Source: Sandaracinus amylolyticus (GTDB taxonomy: Bacteria > Myxococcota_A > Polyangia > Polyangiales > Sandaracinaceae). From it: a stretch of DNA of 64,000 nucleotides. Position numbers and translations under genes: made by a program. A model generated the notes under the pieces. The model was not told the origin of the DNA and did not search any database. It saw only the letters and a list, made by a program, of their open reading frames with translations. Each line of letters opens with the position of its first letter. Positions within the stretch are counted from its first letter, which is position 1. The stretch lies in the NCBI RefSeq assembly GCF_000737325.1, contig NZ_CP011125.1, forward strand, positions 5,146,001-5,210,000, given 5' to 3'. This document shows, piece after piece, positions 27,606 through 38,550 of the stretch.

Positions 27606-27673
27606 TTGGCGCACTGGCACACACGGGTGCGTGCCAGTCAGGGTGCCAATCGGCGCAGATCACGGAGCGCCAA
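27606..27673. promoter_or_regulatory. Cluster of TTGGC/ACTGGCAC dyads upstream of the desaturases
   Basis: ACTGGCAC (27613-27620) pairs with GTGCCAGT (27631-27638). It is nested in TTGGCGC (27606-27612) and GCGCCAA (27667-27673), with another GTGCCAA at 27643-27649. The symmetry and spacing are operator-like. The site is more than 200 bases upstream of the desaturase start, so a link to it is an inference. Confidence 0.4.
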
Positions 27674-27681
27674 AACGCACG

Positions 27682-27715
27682 AGAGCCGAGCCGCGGAGAC
27701 CGCGTGCTCGGCTCT
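27682..27715 (-). terminator. Strong hairpin terminator after the FKBP gene
   Basis: AGAGCCGAGC (27682-27691) pairs with GCTCGGCTCT (27706-27715), and CGCGG/CCGCG extend the stem inside, giving about 15 paired bases. Read on the minus strand it is followed by CGTGCGTTTTGG, a short T tract. On the plus strand CTTCTTCT follows, so it may work both ways. Confidence 0.65.
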
Positions 27716-27744
27716 CTTCTTCTGCGTGAGGACCGCGAGGACGA

Positions 27745-28725
27745 TCAGTCGAGGATGCGGAGCAGCTCCACGTCGAACACGAGCGTGCCCTGGGGCCCGG
27801 GGCGTCCTTCGTACGCGAGGCTCGCGGGGATCCAGAAGCGACGCTTCTCGCCCTCGACCATCAGCTGCACGCCCTCGGTCCAGCCGGGAATGACGCGGTT
27901 CAGCGGGAACTGCGCGGGCTGACCGCGGGTGACGGAGCTGTCGAACATCTGGCCGTCGGTGGTCCAGCCGCTGTAGTGGACCTCGACCCGGCTCGTCTCG
28001 CTGGGATGACGCGTGCCGGTGCCGGGACGCAGGACGCGCGACGCGAGGCCCGACGCGGTGCGCTGCGCGGTGCGCGGCGCTTCTGCGACGTCCTCGGGGA
28101 CCGCGGGCGGCTCGGGCGCGCGCTCGAACGAGAGCAGCTCGACGTCGAACACGAGCGTGCCCTGCGGGCCGGGGCGACCTTCGTACGCGAGGTTCGCGGG
28201 GATCCAGAAGCGGCGCTTCTCGCCCTGCACCATCAGCTGCACGCCCTCGGTCCAGCCGGGGATGACGCGATCGAGCGGGAACGTCGCGGGCTCGCCGCGG
28301 GTCACCGAGCTGTCGAACATGCGGCCGTCGGTGGTCCAGCCGGTGTAGTGGACGGTCACGCGATCGCGCGGGCCGGGGTGATCGCTGCCGGTGCCGCGCT
28401 GGACGACCTTCGACGCGAGGCCCGACGCGGTGCGCTCGGCATCCGCGGGCGCAGCGGCGACGTCGGCGGGCGCGGGCAGGCCCTCGGGCTCCTCGGGCTC
28501 GGGACGCGCGGCGCGCGCGTGCGGATCGGCATGCGGATCGGCGTGCGGATCGCGCGCCGCATGCGGGTCGCGCGCGGCGTGCGGATCGCCGTGCGCGGCC
28601 GCGCCTTCGCTGCTCGAGGGGCGGAACTGCGGCTCGTCGCGATCGCACGCGGAGAGCGCGGCGGTGCTCGCACCAGCGAGCGCGAGAGCGATGGAGAGGG
28701 CGCGGATCCCGTGCGTGCCGTTCAT
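27745..28725 (-). CDS. Lipoprotein with two FKBP-type peptidyl-prolyl isomerase domains
   Basis: The 326-residue precursor has a lipobox ALSAC (Cys27), then a low-complexity spacer of DPHA-type repeats with about six histidines, and two FKBP domains in tandem. Both contain RVxVHYxGWTTDGxMFDSS, a VIPGWTEGVQLM loop and LAYEGRPGPQGTLVFDVELL, and both keep the catalytic-pocket Tyr, Phe-Asp and Trp. The domains are very similar in DNA too, so the duplication is recent or homogenised. I choose ATG 28725 because it opens directly into the signal peptide; ATG 28749 is an alternative. It should act as a periplasmic or surface folding helper. Confidence 0.92.
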   Translation of the reverse strand: MNGTHGIRALSIALALAGASTAALSACDRDEPQFRPSSSEGAAAHGDPHAARDPHAARDPHADPHADPHARAARPEPEEPEGLPAPADVAAAPADAERTASGLASKVVQRGTGSDHPGPRDRVTVHYTGWTTDGRMFDSSVTRGEPATFPLDRVIPGWTEGVQLMVQGEKRRFWIPANLAYEGRPGPQGTLVFDVELLSFERAPEPPAVPEDVAEAPRTAQRTASGLASRVLRPGTGTRHPSETSRVEVHYSGWTTDGQMFDSSVTRGQPAQFPLNRVIPGWTEGVQLMVEGEKRRFWIPASLAYEGRPGPQGTLVFDVELLRILD

Positions 28726-28796
28726 TGCGAGGCCGTCGTACCCGAGCACGTCGGGCTTGTCGAGCGTGCCCTACGCGGTGTCATACTCGCGCGGAG

Positions 28797-29516
28797 ATGA
28801 GCGCGACCCGAGCCGAGATGGTGCTGCTGCGCGAAGCGCTCGAGGGCGTGGTCGCACCCGAGATCGCGACGGCGCTCCTCTTCGACGCGCTGGAGATCTC
28901 GGGGAGCAAGCCACCTCGGTCGCTCGAGGAGACGCGCTCGTTCGCGGAGCAGGCGCTCGCGGAGGCGGTGCGTCGCAAGGTGCGGCCCGAGGACGCGTCG
29001 CAGATCCTGCGGATCATCGACGATCTCTTCGCGCGCGCGATCGAGGGAGACGGAGTCGCGGTGGACGTCGAGGTCGATCACGAGGCGTGGGGCGAGAGCG
29101 ATCCGACGGCGACGACGCAGATGGCGGTCGTGCAGAAGCCGGTGCCGGTGGTGGTGCTCGGCGCGAGCGAAGCGTTCGCGGAGCGGCTCACGGCGTGCCT
29201 CGGCGAGGATCGTGTGTACGCGGTGGCGGTGGTCGACGAAGCGGCGTTCCGCAAAGCGGTGTTCGCGTACTCACCGCTGATCGTGTTGATCGACGCGACC
29301 AGCCCCGCCGCGGTGGAGCCGCGTGCGCTGACCGCGATGCTGCGGGGTGTGCCGGTGAGCGCGATGCCGGTGGTGTGGGGCTCGGAGAGCGGCTGGGCGC
29401 GCGCGGTGCTGCCGGGCCTCGAGGACGCGGGTGTGCCGCTCGTCACGCTGCGTCGCGAGGAAGGGATCGAGCCACTGCTCGACCTCGTGCTCGCGCGCTT
29501 CCGCGGCGACGCTTGA
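28797..29516 (+). CDS. Receiver-like protein with a degenerate acidic pocket
   Basis: A soluble protein of 239 residues. The N-terminal 95 residues are helical and acidic. From residue 116 a receiver-like alpha/beta pattern appears: VPVVVLGASEAFAERLTACL, YSPLIVLIDATSP (an Asp at the phospho site position), AMPVVWGS and GVPLVTLRREEGIEPLLDLVL. The acidic pair at the end of strand 1 is missing (LGAS instead of DD), so phosphorylation is doubtful. Divergent from the FKBP gene. Function not recognised. Confidence 0.7.
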   Translation: MSATRAEMVLLREALEGVVAPEIATALLFDALEISGSKPPRSLEETRSFAEQALAEAVRRKVRPEDASQILRIIDDLFARAIEGDGVAVDVEVDHEAWGESDPTATTQMAVVQKPVPVVVLGASEAFAERLTACLGEDRVYAVAVVDEAAFRKAVFAYSPLIVLIDATSPAAVEPRALTAMLRGVPVSAMPVVWGSESGWARAVLPGLEDAGVPLVTLRREEGIEPLLDLVLARFRGDA

Positions 29517-29546
29517 TCGCCCGAGCGGCGCGGCGCCCCCGCGCGA

Positions 29547-29798
29547 TCACAGCGCGCTGTCGAGCTCGACGCGCTCGTCGATGACGAAGTTCGGGACGCC
29601 GTCCTCGACGAGGTAGGCTGCCTTGCGATCCGTCGTGAGGAACGCGCCCTCGAACGAGGGAACCGCGTGGCCGTCGCGGCGGCGAGCGCGACGCTCGGCG
29701 ATCGCGGTGCGCAGCTTGGCGAGATCGTCGTCGCCCGCACGCGAGAGCGGACCGTGCGTCTCGGGATCGGCGAGCACGTCGAACAGGTAAGGCTGCAT
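29547..29798 (-). CDS. Trm112-like small protein without zinc cysteines
   Basis: An 83-residue protein whose ends follow the Trm112/UPF0434 pattern: an opening LFDVLADPETHGPL and a closing KAAYLVEDGVPNFVIDE (compare the family LLEIIACPxCxGPL and LAYPIRDGIPVML). The cysteines that bind zinc in many relatives are absent, and the middle has an Arg-rich insert. It is five bases downstream of hemB and likely co-transcribed. Bacterial relatives are small accessory proteins; a specific role is unknown. Confidence 0.72.
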   Translation of the reverse strand: MQPYLFDVLADPETHGPLSRAGDDDLAKLRTAIAERRARRRDGHAVPSFEGAFLTTDRKAAYLVEDGVPNFVIDERVELDSAL

Positions 29799-29803
29799 CG
29801 GGC

Positions 29804-32472
<2,669 letters not shown>

Positions 32473-32486
32473 TAGGGTCCTCGAGT

Positions 32487-32550
32487 CGCCAGCCCTCACG
32501 GGCTGGCGTTTTCGTTTCCCGCACGCGCCAGCCTCCGGCTGGCGTTTTCG
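32487..32550 (+). terminator. Two tandem intrinsic terminators with the same stem
   Basis: First: CGCCAGCCC (32487-32495), loop TCAC, GGGCTGGCG (32500-32508), then TTTTCGTTT. Second: CGCCAGCC (32526-32533), loop TCC, GGCTGGCG (32537-32544), then TTTTCGTT. The near-identical stems suggest duplication. They close the hydrolase transcript before the next gene on the same strand. Confidence 0.9.
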
Positions 32551-32674
32551 TTCCGTCTCCATCGCGACGAGCCGGCGCGCGCATGCGCGCCTCTCCGCTC
32601 GTCGCTCTCCACGCTGCCGGGGCCCACCGCGCGCGAGACGCGCCGGTGCGTCCTCGTGCGCCCGCGAGGCCTCG

Positions 32675-33196
32675 ATGCGCCGCTCCGATCTCGTCGCCGA
32701 CTGCAGCGCGTGCGCCGCGCTGTGCTGCACTGCCCTGCCCTTCGACGCGTCCGAGGAGTTCGCGATCGACAAGGGCGCCGGCGAGCCTTGCCGGTACCTG
32801 TGCACGGATGATCGCTGCGCGATCCACGATCAGCTCGTCGTGCGCGGCTTCTCGGGGTGCGCCGCGTTCGACTGCTATGGCGCCGGGCCGCGCGTCACGC
32901 GCGCGTTCGCCGACGCGCCGCAGCGCGACGACGCGTTCCGCGTGCTGCGCGAGCTGCACGAGCTGCTCTGGCTGCTCACCGAAGCCGCGAAGCTCGTCCC
33001 GCCGACGCACGCCGAGCTCCGCGCACGGCTCGCGTCGGAGGTCGATGGGATCGAGGCGATCGCGTGCGGGCCAATCGACGCGCTGCTCGAGGTCGATCCA
33101 CGCGGACACCACGAGCGTGCGCACGCGCTGCTCCGTCGCGTCGGCGACACGCTCGGCGGTCGCCGGCGTGCGCTCGTCGTGATCACTCGCAGGTGA
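32675..33196 (+). CDS. Cysteine-rich protein of the YkgJ-like / pentapeptide-leader type
   Basis: The 173-residue protein has a dense cysteine cluster in its first 70 residues: CSACAALCC, PCRYLC, DDRCAIHD, GFSGCAAFDCYGAG. This matches the metal- or cluster-binding leader found in front of some pentapeptide-repeat proteins, but no pentapeptides follow. The rest is a helical domain (FRVLRELHELLWLLTEAAKL). A GAGG sequence five bases before ATG 32675 supports the start. Its 3' end overlaps the convergent lipoprotein gene by 14 bases. Confidence 0.75.
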   Translation: MRRSDLVADCSACAALCCTALPFDASEEFAIDKGAGEPCRYLCTDDRCAIHDQLVVRGFSGCAAFDCYGAGPRVTRAFADAPQRDDAFRVLRELHELLWLLTEAAKLVPPTHAELRARLASEVDGIEAIACGPIDALLEVDPRGHHERAHALLRRVGDTLGGRRRALVVITRR

Positions 33197-34004
33197 TCCA
33201 GATCACGGTCTCGGTGTCCGGCCGCACCGGCACCCGCACCGCGTTCACCGCGCCATCGCGCGCCTGCCATGCGCCGTCGGTCTGCGAGCACGTGCGTCCC
33301 GGCGCGACGAGCTCGATCTCGAGCTCGCTCCAGCCCTCCCACGGGCGCGCGACGAAGAACACGAGCTCGCTCTCGTCCTCGAGAAACGTGGCGGAGGGAT
33401 CGATCCGGCCTCCGTCGTCCGCGCTGTAGAACGCGCCGTGACCGCTGCCGGATCGCAGCCGCGCGGTCAGGCCCTCGACGGCGCCGTTCGCGTCGATCGT
33501 CACGAGCGCGCTCGACCCGTCGGGGTACGTCACGCCGGTCGGCGAGAGGTATCCGGTGTTCTCGCTGTTGCGCGCGAGCAGCACCGAGAGATCCGTCGGG
33601 TCCCCGGCGACGCCGCGCCAGAGCCACACGCCGCTCGCGAAGCCGTCGGCCTCGAACGAGATCGCCGCGTCGCCGATCGGCGCGCACGCGAGGAGATAGA
33701 AGCCCGCGGCGTTCGTCGTCGCGCACGGGATCTCGGGGTGCTCGAGCACGCAGACCCGCGCGCCCGCGATCGCCGCGCGATCCGCGAGCGCCTGCACCGT
33801 GCCCGAGAACGACGCGACCCCGCCCGCCGCGCAGTCGATCGGCCCCGGCGGCGGTGGAGGCGGCGGTGGCGGTGTGGTCACCGCCGCGTCGTCGCCGACG
33901 AGCGGCACCGAGCCATCGACTGGCGGTGTCGTCCCGCCGCCGTCGCCGCACGCGGCGACGAGCAACGAGAGCGTTCCCGCGACCAGCGCCCCACCCTTGT
34001 GCAT
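33183..34004 (-). CDS. Lipoprotein with a carboxypeptidase-regulatory-like domain
   Basis: The 273-residue precursor has a lipobox LVAAC (start ATG 34004), a linker with nine prolines in a row, and a CarboxypepD-regulatory-like domain: SFSGTVQALADRAAIAGARVCVLEHP, TNAAGFYLLACAPIGDAAISFEADGF. A second beta-rich part ends in WITCE. Cysteines are paired through the chain. It is probably surface-attached, with a structural or adhesive role. The 3' end overlaps the opposing gene. Confidence 0.75.
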   Translation of the reverse strand: MHKGGALVAGTLSLLVAACGDGGGTTPPVDGSVPLVGDDAAVTTPPPPPPPPPGPIDCAAGGVASFSGTVQALADRAAIAGARVCVLEHPEIPCATTNAAGFYLLACAPIGDAAISFEADGFASGVWLWRGVAGDPTDLSVLLARNSENTGYLSPTGVTYPDGSSALVTIDANGAVEGLTARLRSGSGHGAFYSADDGGRIDPSATFLEDESELVFFVARPWEGWSELEIELVAPGRTCSQTDGAWQARDGAVNAVRVPVRPDTETVIWITCE

Positions 34005-34138
34005 CACCAATTCCCTGGGCGTGCACGATTGCGAACCGCGCGCCGACGCGGATTCCTTCGCGCGTACGCGGACCACGTCCTCGATCGGGCGTCACACGCG
34101 CGCCACGACCGTCGCGCGCGCTCGCCACACCTCGCGCG

Positions 34139-35332
34139 TCAGGCGGGCGAGGCGCCCTGCGCGCGCAGCTCGCGGATCTTCGCGCGCAGCGGGAGGATGA
34201 AGTCCATCGAGAACGTCTTGTTCTGACCGCGGACCGCGCGCGCGGTGTGCCACTTCGAGAGCCCGAGGCGCGCGACCGCGCGCACGAACTCCGTGCCCTT
34301 GCCGCCCTTGCGGAACCACGCGACGAGCCCGCCGAACGCGGAGCACACGAGGTCGAGCTCCTTCTGCGAGAGGTGCCCGAGCGCGACCTCGTCGAGCAGG
34401 TGCTCGCGGATGATCCGACCGCGCCGCACCACGAGGACCATCACGATGATCACGAACGCCGCGACGAAGACGAGCCAGAGCGGCAGGAGCAGCAGGAAGA
34501 TGCCCGACGCGCCCATCGCGTCGGCGAGCGTCGCCGAGCCGTTCCACAGCGCGTGGAGGAACACGGCGCCGCCGTAGCCCATCAGCGGCGCGAGCAGCTT
34601 CACCCAGGTGCGGTGGCTCTCGCGCGCGATGCCGAGCCCGATGCCCGTCATCGACGTGTAGAGCGGGTGGCCCCACGGCGCGATCACGCCGCGGATGACG
34701 AACGTGAACGCGAGCGCCTGCGGGTCCTCGCTCAGCGCGTTCGCGTAGTAGATGACGTTCTCGGTCGCGGCGAAGCCGATCGCGGTGAACGTCGCGTAGA
34801 TGATCCCGTCGACGACGCCGTCGAACTCGTTGCGCAGGAAGTAGAAGACGCCGACGACGGCGATGCCCTTCCAGAACTCCTCGACGAGCGGCGCGGACAC
34901 GACCGCGCCCACGGTGTTGCCCCACTCGGCGCCCGCGACCGACGCGACCGCCGCGTCGACGCCCGAGTTGATCAGCGCCGAGAAGCCGCACGCCGCGCAC
35001 GCGCCCCAGAGCAGACACAGAGCGAGCGCGTAGAACGGCTCGGGGTCGTAGCGATCGAGCAGGCGCGGGAACGTCAGGTAGACGCACATCGCCGGGAACG
35101 CGAGCGACGCGCCGACCGCCATGCCGAAGAACGCCTGCCCGGGGTTCGCCGAGAGCGCGGGCAGGAGCACGAAGAGCATCACCAGCAGCGCCAAGCCGAC
35201 GATCTGCCCGAGCAACCACAGGATCCCGCCGACGATCTTGCGCGTGCGGTACGGGTCCTCGATGTGCGTGCTCGGCAGCGAGCGATTCGCGTGACCGGGA
35301 GCGACCGGCGCCGGCGAGTGCTGCGGGTGCAT
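34139..35332 (-). CDS. PrsW-family intramembrane metalloprotease
   Basis: A 397-residue polytopic protein with about eight membrane helices. The PrsW motifs are present: PLVEEFWKG (EExxK), ATFTAIGFAATEN, HPLYTSMTG and FLHALWN, whose Glu and His residues form the predicted metal site. Relatives cleave anti-sigma factors within the membrane (RsiW in Bacillus). The C-terminal 90 residues are soluble and basic. ATG 35332 shares its A with the accA stop (TGATG), so it is coupled to accA although the functions look unrelated. Confidence 0.88.
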   Translation of the reverse strand: MHPQHSPAPVAPGHANRSLPSTHIEDPYRTRKIVGGILWLLGQIVGLALLVMLFVLLPALSANPGQAFFGMAVGASLAFPAMCVYLTFPRLLDRYDPEPFYALALCLLWGACAACGFSALINSGVDAAVASVAGAEWGNTVGAVVSAPLVEEFWKGIAVVGVFYFLRNEFDGVVDGIIYATFTAIGFAATENVIYYANALSEDPQALAFTFVIRGVIAPWGHPLYTSMTGIGLGIARESHRTWVKLLAPLMGYGGAVFLHALWNGSATLADAMGASGIFLLLLPLWLVFVAAFVIIVMVLVVRRGRIIREHLLDEVALGHLSQKELDLVCSAFGGLVAWFRKGGKGTEFVRAVARLGLSKWHTARAVRGQNKTFSMDFILPLRAKIRELRAQGASPA

Positions 35333-36297
35333 CAGCTGTCCGTCGGCGAGAGGGAGTGCATCACGCCCATCGCGCGGAACTTGCGATAGCGCTGCTCCAC
35401 GAGGGCAGCGCCGTCCATCGCGCCGAGCTCCGCGAGGTGGCGCCGCAGCGACGCGCCGAGGCGCCGCGCCGCGTCGTCGGGATCGCGGTGGGCGCCGCCG
35501 GTCGGCTCGGTGACGACCTCGTCGACGACCCCGAGCTCGCGCGCGTTGCCCGCGAGCAGCTTGAGCTGCACCGCGGCCTCGGCCGCGCGCGTTCCGTCGC
35601 GCCAGAGGATCGACGCGCAGCCCTCGGGCGTGATCACGGAATACGTCGCGAACTGCATCATCAGCACGCGGTTCGCGACGCCGAGCGCGAGCGCGCCGCC
35701 CGATCCGCCCTCGCCGATCACCGTGGCAATCACCGGCACGCGGAGGCGCGACATCACGAGGAGCGACTGTCCGATCGCCTCGCTCTGCCCGCGCTCCTCC
35801 GCGCCGATGCCGGGGTACGCGCCGGGCGTGTCGATGAACGTGAGCACCGGGCGGCGGAAGCGATCCGCCATCTCCATGATGCGCATCGCCTTCCGATAAC
35901 CCTCGGGGTGCGCCATGCCGAAGTTGCGGCGCAGCTTCTCCTTCGTGGTGCGGCCCTTCTGGTGGCCGATCACCGCGACGCTCTTGCCGTCGAGGCGCGC
36001 GAACCCGGAGACGATCGCCGGATCGTCGGAGAACGCGCGATCGCCGTGGAGCTCGACGACGTCGTCGAAGAGGCGCTCGAGATAGTCGAGGAAATACGGG
36101 CGATCGGGGTGTCGGCTGAGCTGGACCTTCTGCCAGACGGAGAGCTCGTCGTAGATCTCCTTCTGCAGCGTGGTGACGCGCTCCTCGAGCTTGCGGAGCT
36201 CCGACTCGAACCCCTGCTCGCGCACGCCGTAGAGCTTGAGCTCACGGATACGATCCTCGAGCTCGACGATGGGCTTCTCGAAATCCAGATGGGCCAT
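35332..36297 (-). CDS. accA: Acetyl-CoA carboxylase carboxyltransferase subunit alpha
   Basis: The 321-residue protein is a full-length AccA: an N-terminal coiled coil (LDFEKPIVELEDRIRELK), RHPDRPYFLDYL, FGMAHPEGYRKAMRIM, FIDTPGAYPGIGAEERGQ, GEGGSGGALA and SVITPEGCASILW. It carries the carboxyl transfer from biotin to acetyl-CoA, the first step of fatty-acid synthesis. The start is ATG 36297. accD is not in the window. Confidence 0.97.
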   Translation of the reverse strand: MAHLDFEKPIVELEDRIRELKLYGVREQGFESELRKLEERVTTLQKEIYDELSVWQKVQLSRHPDRPYFLDYLERLFDDVVELHGDRAFSDDPAIVSGFARLDGKSVAVIGHQKGRTTKEKLRRNFGMAHPEGYRKAMRIMEMADRFRRPVLTFIDTPGAYPGIGAEERGQSEAIGQSLLVMSRLRVPVIATVIGEGGSGGALALGVANRVLMMQFATYSVITPEGCASILWRDGTRAAEAAVQLKLLAGNARELGVVDEVVTEPTGGAHRDPDDAARRLGASLRRHLAELGAMDGAALVEQRYRKFRAMGVMHSLSPTDS

Positions 36298-36381
36298 GCC
36301 GGAAGGCGCCGATGCTAGCAGCCCTGGATCGCGGGGCGAAGCGTCGTGCGTGCCCCCGGGCACATCGCCCGCGCGAGGATG

Positions 36382-36410
36382 TTGACGTCCCCGAATCTGG
36401 GCCGATAACT
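36382..36410 (+). promoter_or_regulatory. Candidate sigma-70 promoter of the chemosensory operon
   Basis: TTGACG (36382-36387), a 17-base spacer, GATAAC (36405-36410) lies in the divergent gap between accA and the hybrid kinase, about 70 bases before the kinase start. The fit is good at -35 and moderate at -10. Confidence 0.45.
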
Positions 36411-36477
36411 GGGATCGGCGCTCGTCTGCTCGTTGGTGCACCGACGCGTCGGAAAGAACGACGCCGCGCACGTGAGC

Positions 36478-38073
36478 ATGACCGAGGGAGCACGGCCGAC
36501 CGTCTGGGTCGCCGAGGACGTCACGATCGAAGCCGAGGCGGTTCGACGCACGTTGTCCGCGACCTACCACGTCGTGCTCTTCAGCGACGGCGCGGGCGTA
36601 TTGGAGCGCGCGGCCACGGGCGAGCTGCCCGATCTGCTGGTGCTCGACTGGCACATGCCCGGCGTGCAGGGGATCGAGGTGTGCCGGTTCCTGCGCACGC
36701 AGGAGGCGACGCTCGGGCTGCCGATCCTCGTGTTCACGTCGACCGGTGACGAGCAGGACATGCTCGAGGCGCTCACCGCGGGCGCCGACGACTGGGTCGG
36801 CAAGCAGGCGAGCGCGGCCGAGCTGTTGGCGCGCGTGGCGACGCTCGTGCGCGCGAAGCAGCTGCGTGATCGCGCCGAGCGCGCGGAGCGCGAGATCGCC
36901 ACGCTGCTCGTGCGCGAGCGAGAGGCGCGCGCCGAGGCCGAAGCCGCGAACCGCGCGAAGGACGTGTTCCTCGCGATGGTCTCGCACGAGCTGCGGACGC
37001 CGCTCAACGCGATCCTCGGATGGTCGCGCCTCTTGCGCTCGGGGACGCTCGACACGACGCGCTCCGAGCGCGCGCTCGACACGATCGAGCGCAACGCGCG
37101 CGCGCAGGCGCGCATCGTCGACGACCTGCTCGATCTCTCGCGCGTGATCGCGGGGAAGCTGCGCCTCGAGCGCGTGACGCTCGACGCCGCCGACGAGGTC
37201 GAGCAGGCGATCGAGAGCCTGCGTCCCGCGGCCGCGGCGAAGGGCGTGGTGATCGAGCAGCGCGTCGACCGCGGGCTGATGATCTGGGGCGATCCCGCGC
37301 GCGTGCAGCAGGTCGCGTGGAACCTCGTGTCGAACGCGATCAAGTTCACGCCGGCGGGCCGTCGCATCGAGGTGACGCTCGCGCAGGAGTGCAACGACGT
37401 CTGCCTGCGCGTGCGCGACGAGGGCATCGGGATCGATCCCGCGCTCGTGCCGCACGTGTTCGATCGCTTCCGCCAGGCGGACTCGACGACGACGCGCGAG
37501 CAGGGCGGGCTCGGCCTCGGGCTCGCGATCGTCCGGCAGCTCACGGAGCTGCACGGCGGCCGCGTGCAGGCGTTCAGCGCCGGTCCGGGCCACGGCGCGA
37601 CGTTCGAGATCCACCTCCCTGCGCACACGATGCACGAGCGGCCGGACGCGACGGAGGTACCGCGGGTGCGCGACGACGCGCGCGGGCTGCACCTGCTCGT
37701 CGTCGACGACGATCCCGACGGGCTCGAGCTCCTGCGCGTCGCGCTCGAGCGCGCGGGCGCGTCGGTGCAGACCGCGTCGTCGGCGGCCGCGGCGCTCGCG
37801 TTGCTCGAGACATCGGTGCCCGACCTGATGGTGTCGGACGTCTCGATGCCGAACCTCGACGGTTACGGGCTGATGCGCGCGGTGCGCGCGCGGCTCGGCG
37901 CGAAGTGGGTACCGGCCATCGCGCTCACCGCGCACGCGCGCGACGAGGATCGCTGGGAAGCGCTCGCCGCGGGCTTCCAGGTGCACGTGCCGAAGCCGCT
38001 CGACATCGACGAGCTGCTCTCGGTGATCCGCAGGCTCGTTCGGCGTCCCGAGGCTCCTCCGCCGGAACGTTGA
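36478..38073 (+). CDS. Hybrid histidine kinase, REC-HisKA-HATPase-REC
   Basis: The 531-residue soluble protein starts with a receiver domain (VAEDVTIE, LVLDWHMPG with the phospho-Asp), then a coiled coil, HisKA (MVSHELRTPLN), HATPase (NLVSNAIKF, DEGIGIDP, GGLGLGLAIV) and a second receiver (VVDDDPDGLELL, VSDVSMPNLDG, KPLD). It has no membrane span. ATG 36478 is preferred over GTG 36472. It heads the chemosensory operon with a 96-base gap to cheY, so it may feed phosphoryl groups into or out of it. Confidence 0.93.
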   Translation: MTEGARPTVWVAEDVTIEAEAVRRTLSATYHVVLFSDGAGVLERAATGELPDLLVLDWHMPGVQGIEVCRFLRTQEATLGLPILVFTSTGDEQDMLEALTAGADDWVGKQASAAELLARVATLVRAKQLRDRAERAEREIATLLVREREARAEAEAANRAKDVFLAMVSHELRTPLNAILGWSRLLRSGTLDTTRSERALDTIERNARAQARIVDDLLDLSRVIAGKLRLERVTLDAADEVEQAIESLRPAAAAKGVVIEQRVDRGLMIWGDPARVQQVAWNLVSNAIKFTPAGRRIEVTLAQECNDVCLRVRDEGIGIDPALVPHVFDRFRQADSTTTREQGGLGLGLAIVRQLTELHGGRVQAFSAGPGHGATFEIHLPAHTMHERPDATEVPRVRDDARGLHLLVVDDDPDGLELLRVALERAGASVQTASSAAAALALLETSVPDLMVSDVSMPNLDGYGLMRAVRARLGAKWVPAIALTAHARDEDRWEALAAGFQVHVPKPLDIDELLSVIRRLVRRPEAPPPER

Positions 38074-38169
38074 CCGCGCGCGCGGGAGCGTTCGACGATC
38101 GCGCGCTCCGCGTTCGTCGCTTCCTTCCCCGGACCGGCTCGATGAGAGCCCTCGAGACCTGAGGTCAGC

Positions 38170-38550
38170 GTGGCCAACATCCTCGTGGTGGACGACAGCA
38201 AGGTGATGCGCGACATGGTCGTCGCGTGCCTGCGAGGTCTGCCCGGCGCCGTGTTCGCCCACGCGGGCAGCGGCCTCGAGGCGATCGAGCGGCTCTCGAT
38301 GGAGCGCTTCGAGCTCGTCGTGCTCGACCTCAACATGCCGGACATCGGCGGCATCGAGGTGCTCGAGTTCGTGCGCGGGCAGGATCACCTCAAGACGCTG
38401 CCGATCATCGTGGTGACGACGCGCGGCGACGAAGGGTCGCGCGCGAGCTCGCTCGAGGCGGGCGCGTCGCGGTTCATGGTCAAGCCCTTCTCGCCGGAGG
38501 AGATCCTCGCGGAGACGCGCGCTCTGCTCGGCCCCGCCGAGGGCGTGTGA
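38170..38550 (+). CDS. cheY: CheY-like single-domain response regulator
   Basis: The 126-residue receiver has the acid pair DD (8-9), phospho-Asp53 in VVLDLNMPD, Thr in VVTTRGDEG and the lysine of MVKPFSP. GAGG six bases before GTG 38170 serves as ribosome site. It overlaps cheA by GTGA. The place within a che operon makes it the likely soluble CheA target. Confidence 0.94.
   Translation: MANILVVDDSKVMRDMVVACLRGLPGAVFAHAGSGLEAIERLSMERFELVVLDLNMPDIGGIEVLEFVRGQDHLKTLPIIVVTTRGDEGSRASSLEAGASRFMVKPFSPEEILAETRALLGPAEGV

Larger units (their letters stand above)
27386..27744. other. Upstream region of the desaturase operon and FKBP terminator
   Basis: In this 359-base gap the left part is the leader of the desaturase gene, the middle has dyads (27606-27673) and the right end a strong hairpin behind the FKBP gene. 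This stretch is less G+C-rich than the surroundings. No small gene with a plausible start and composition is visible. Confidence 0.55.
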
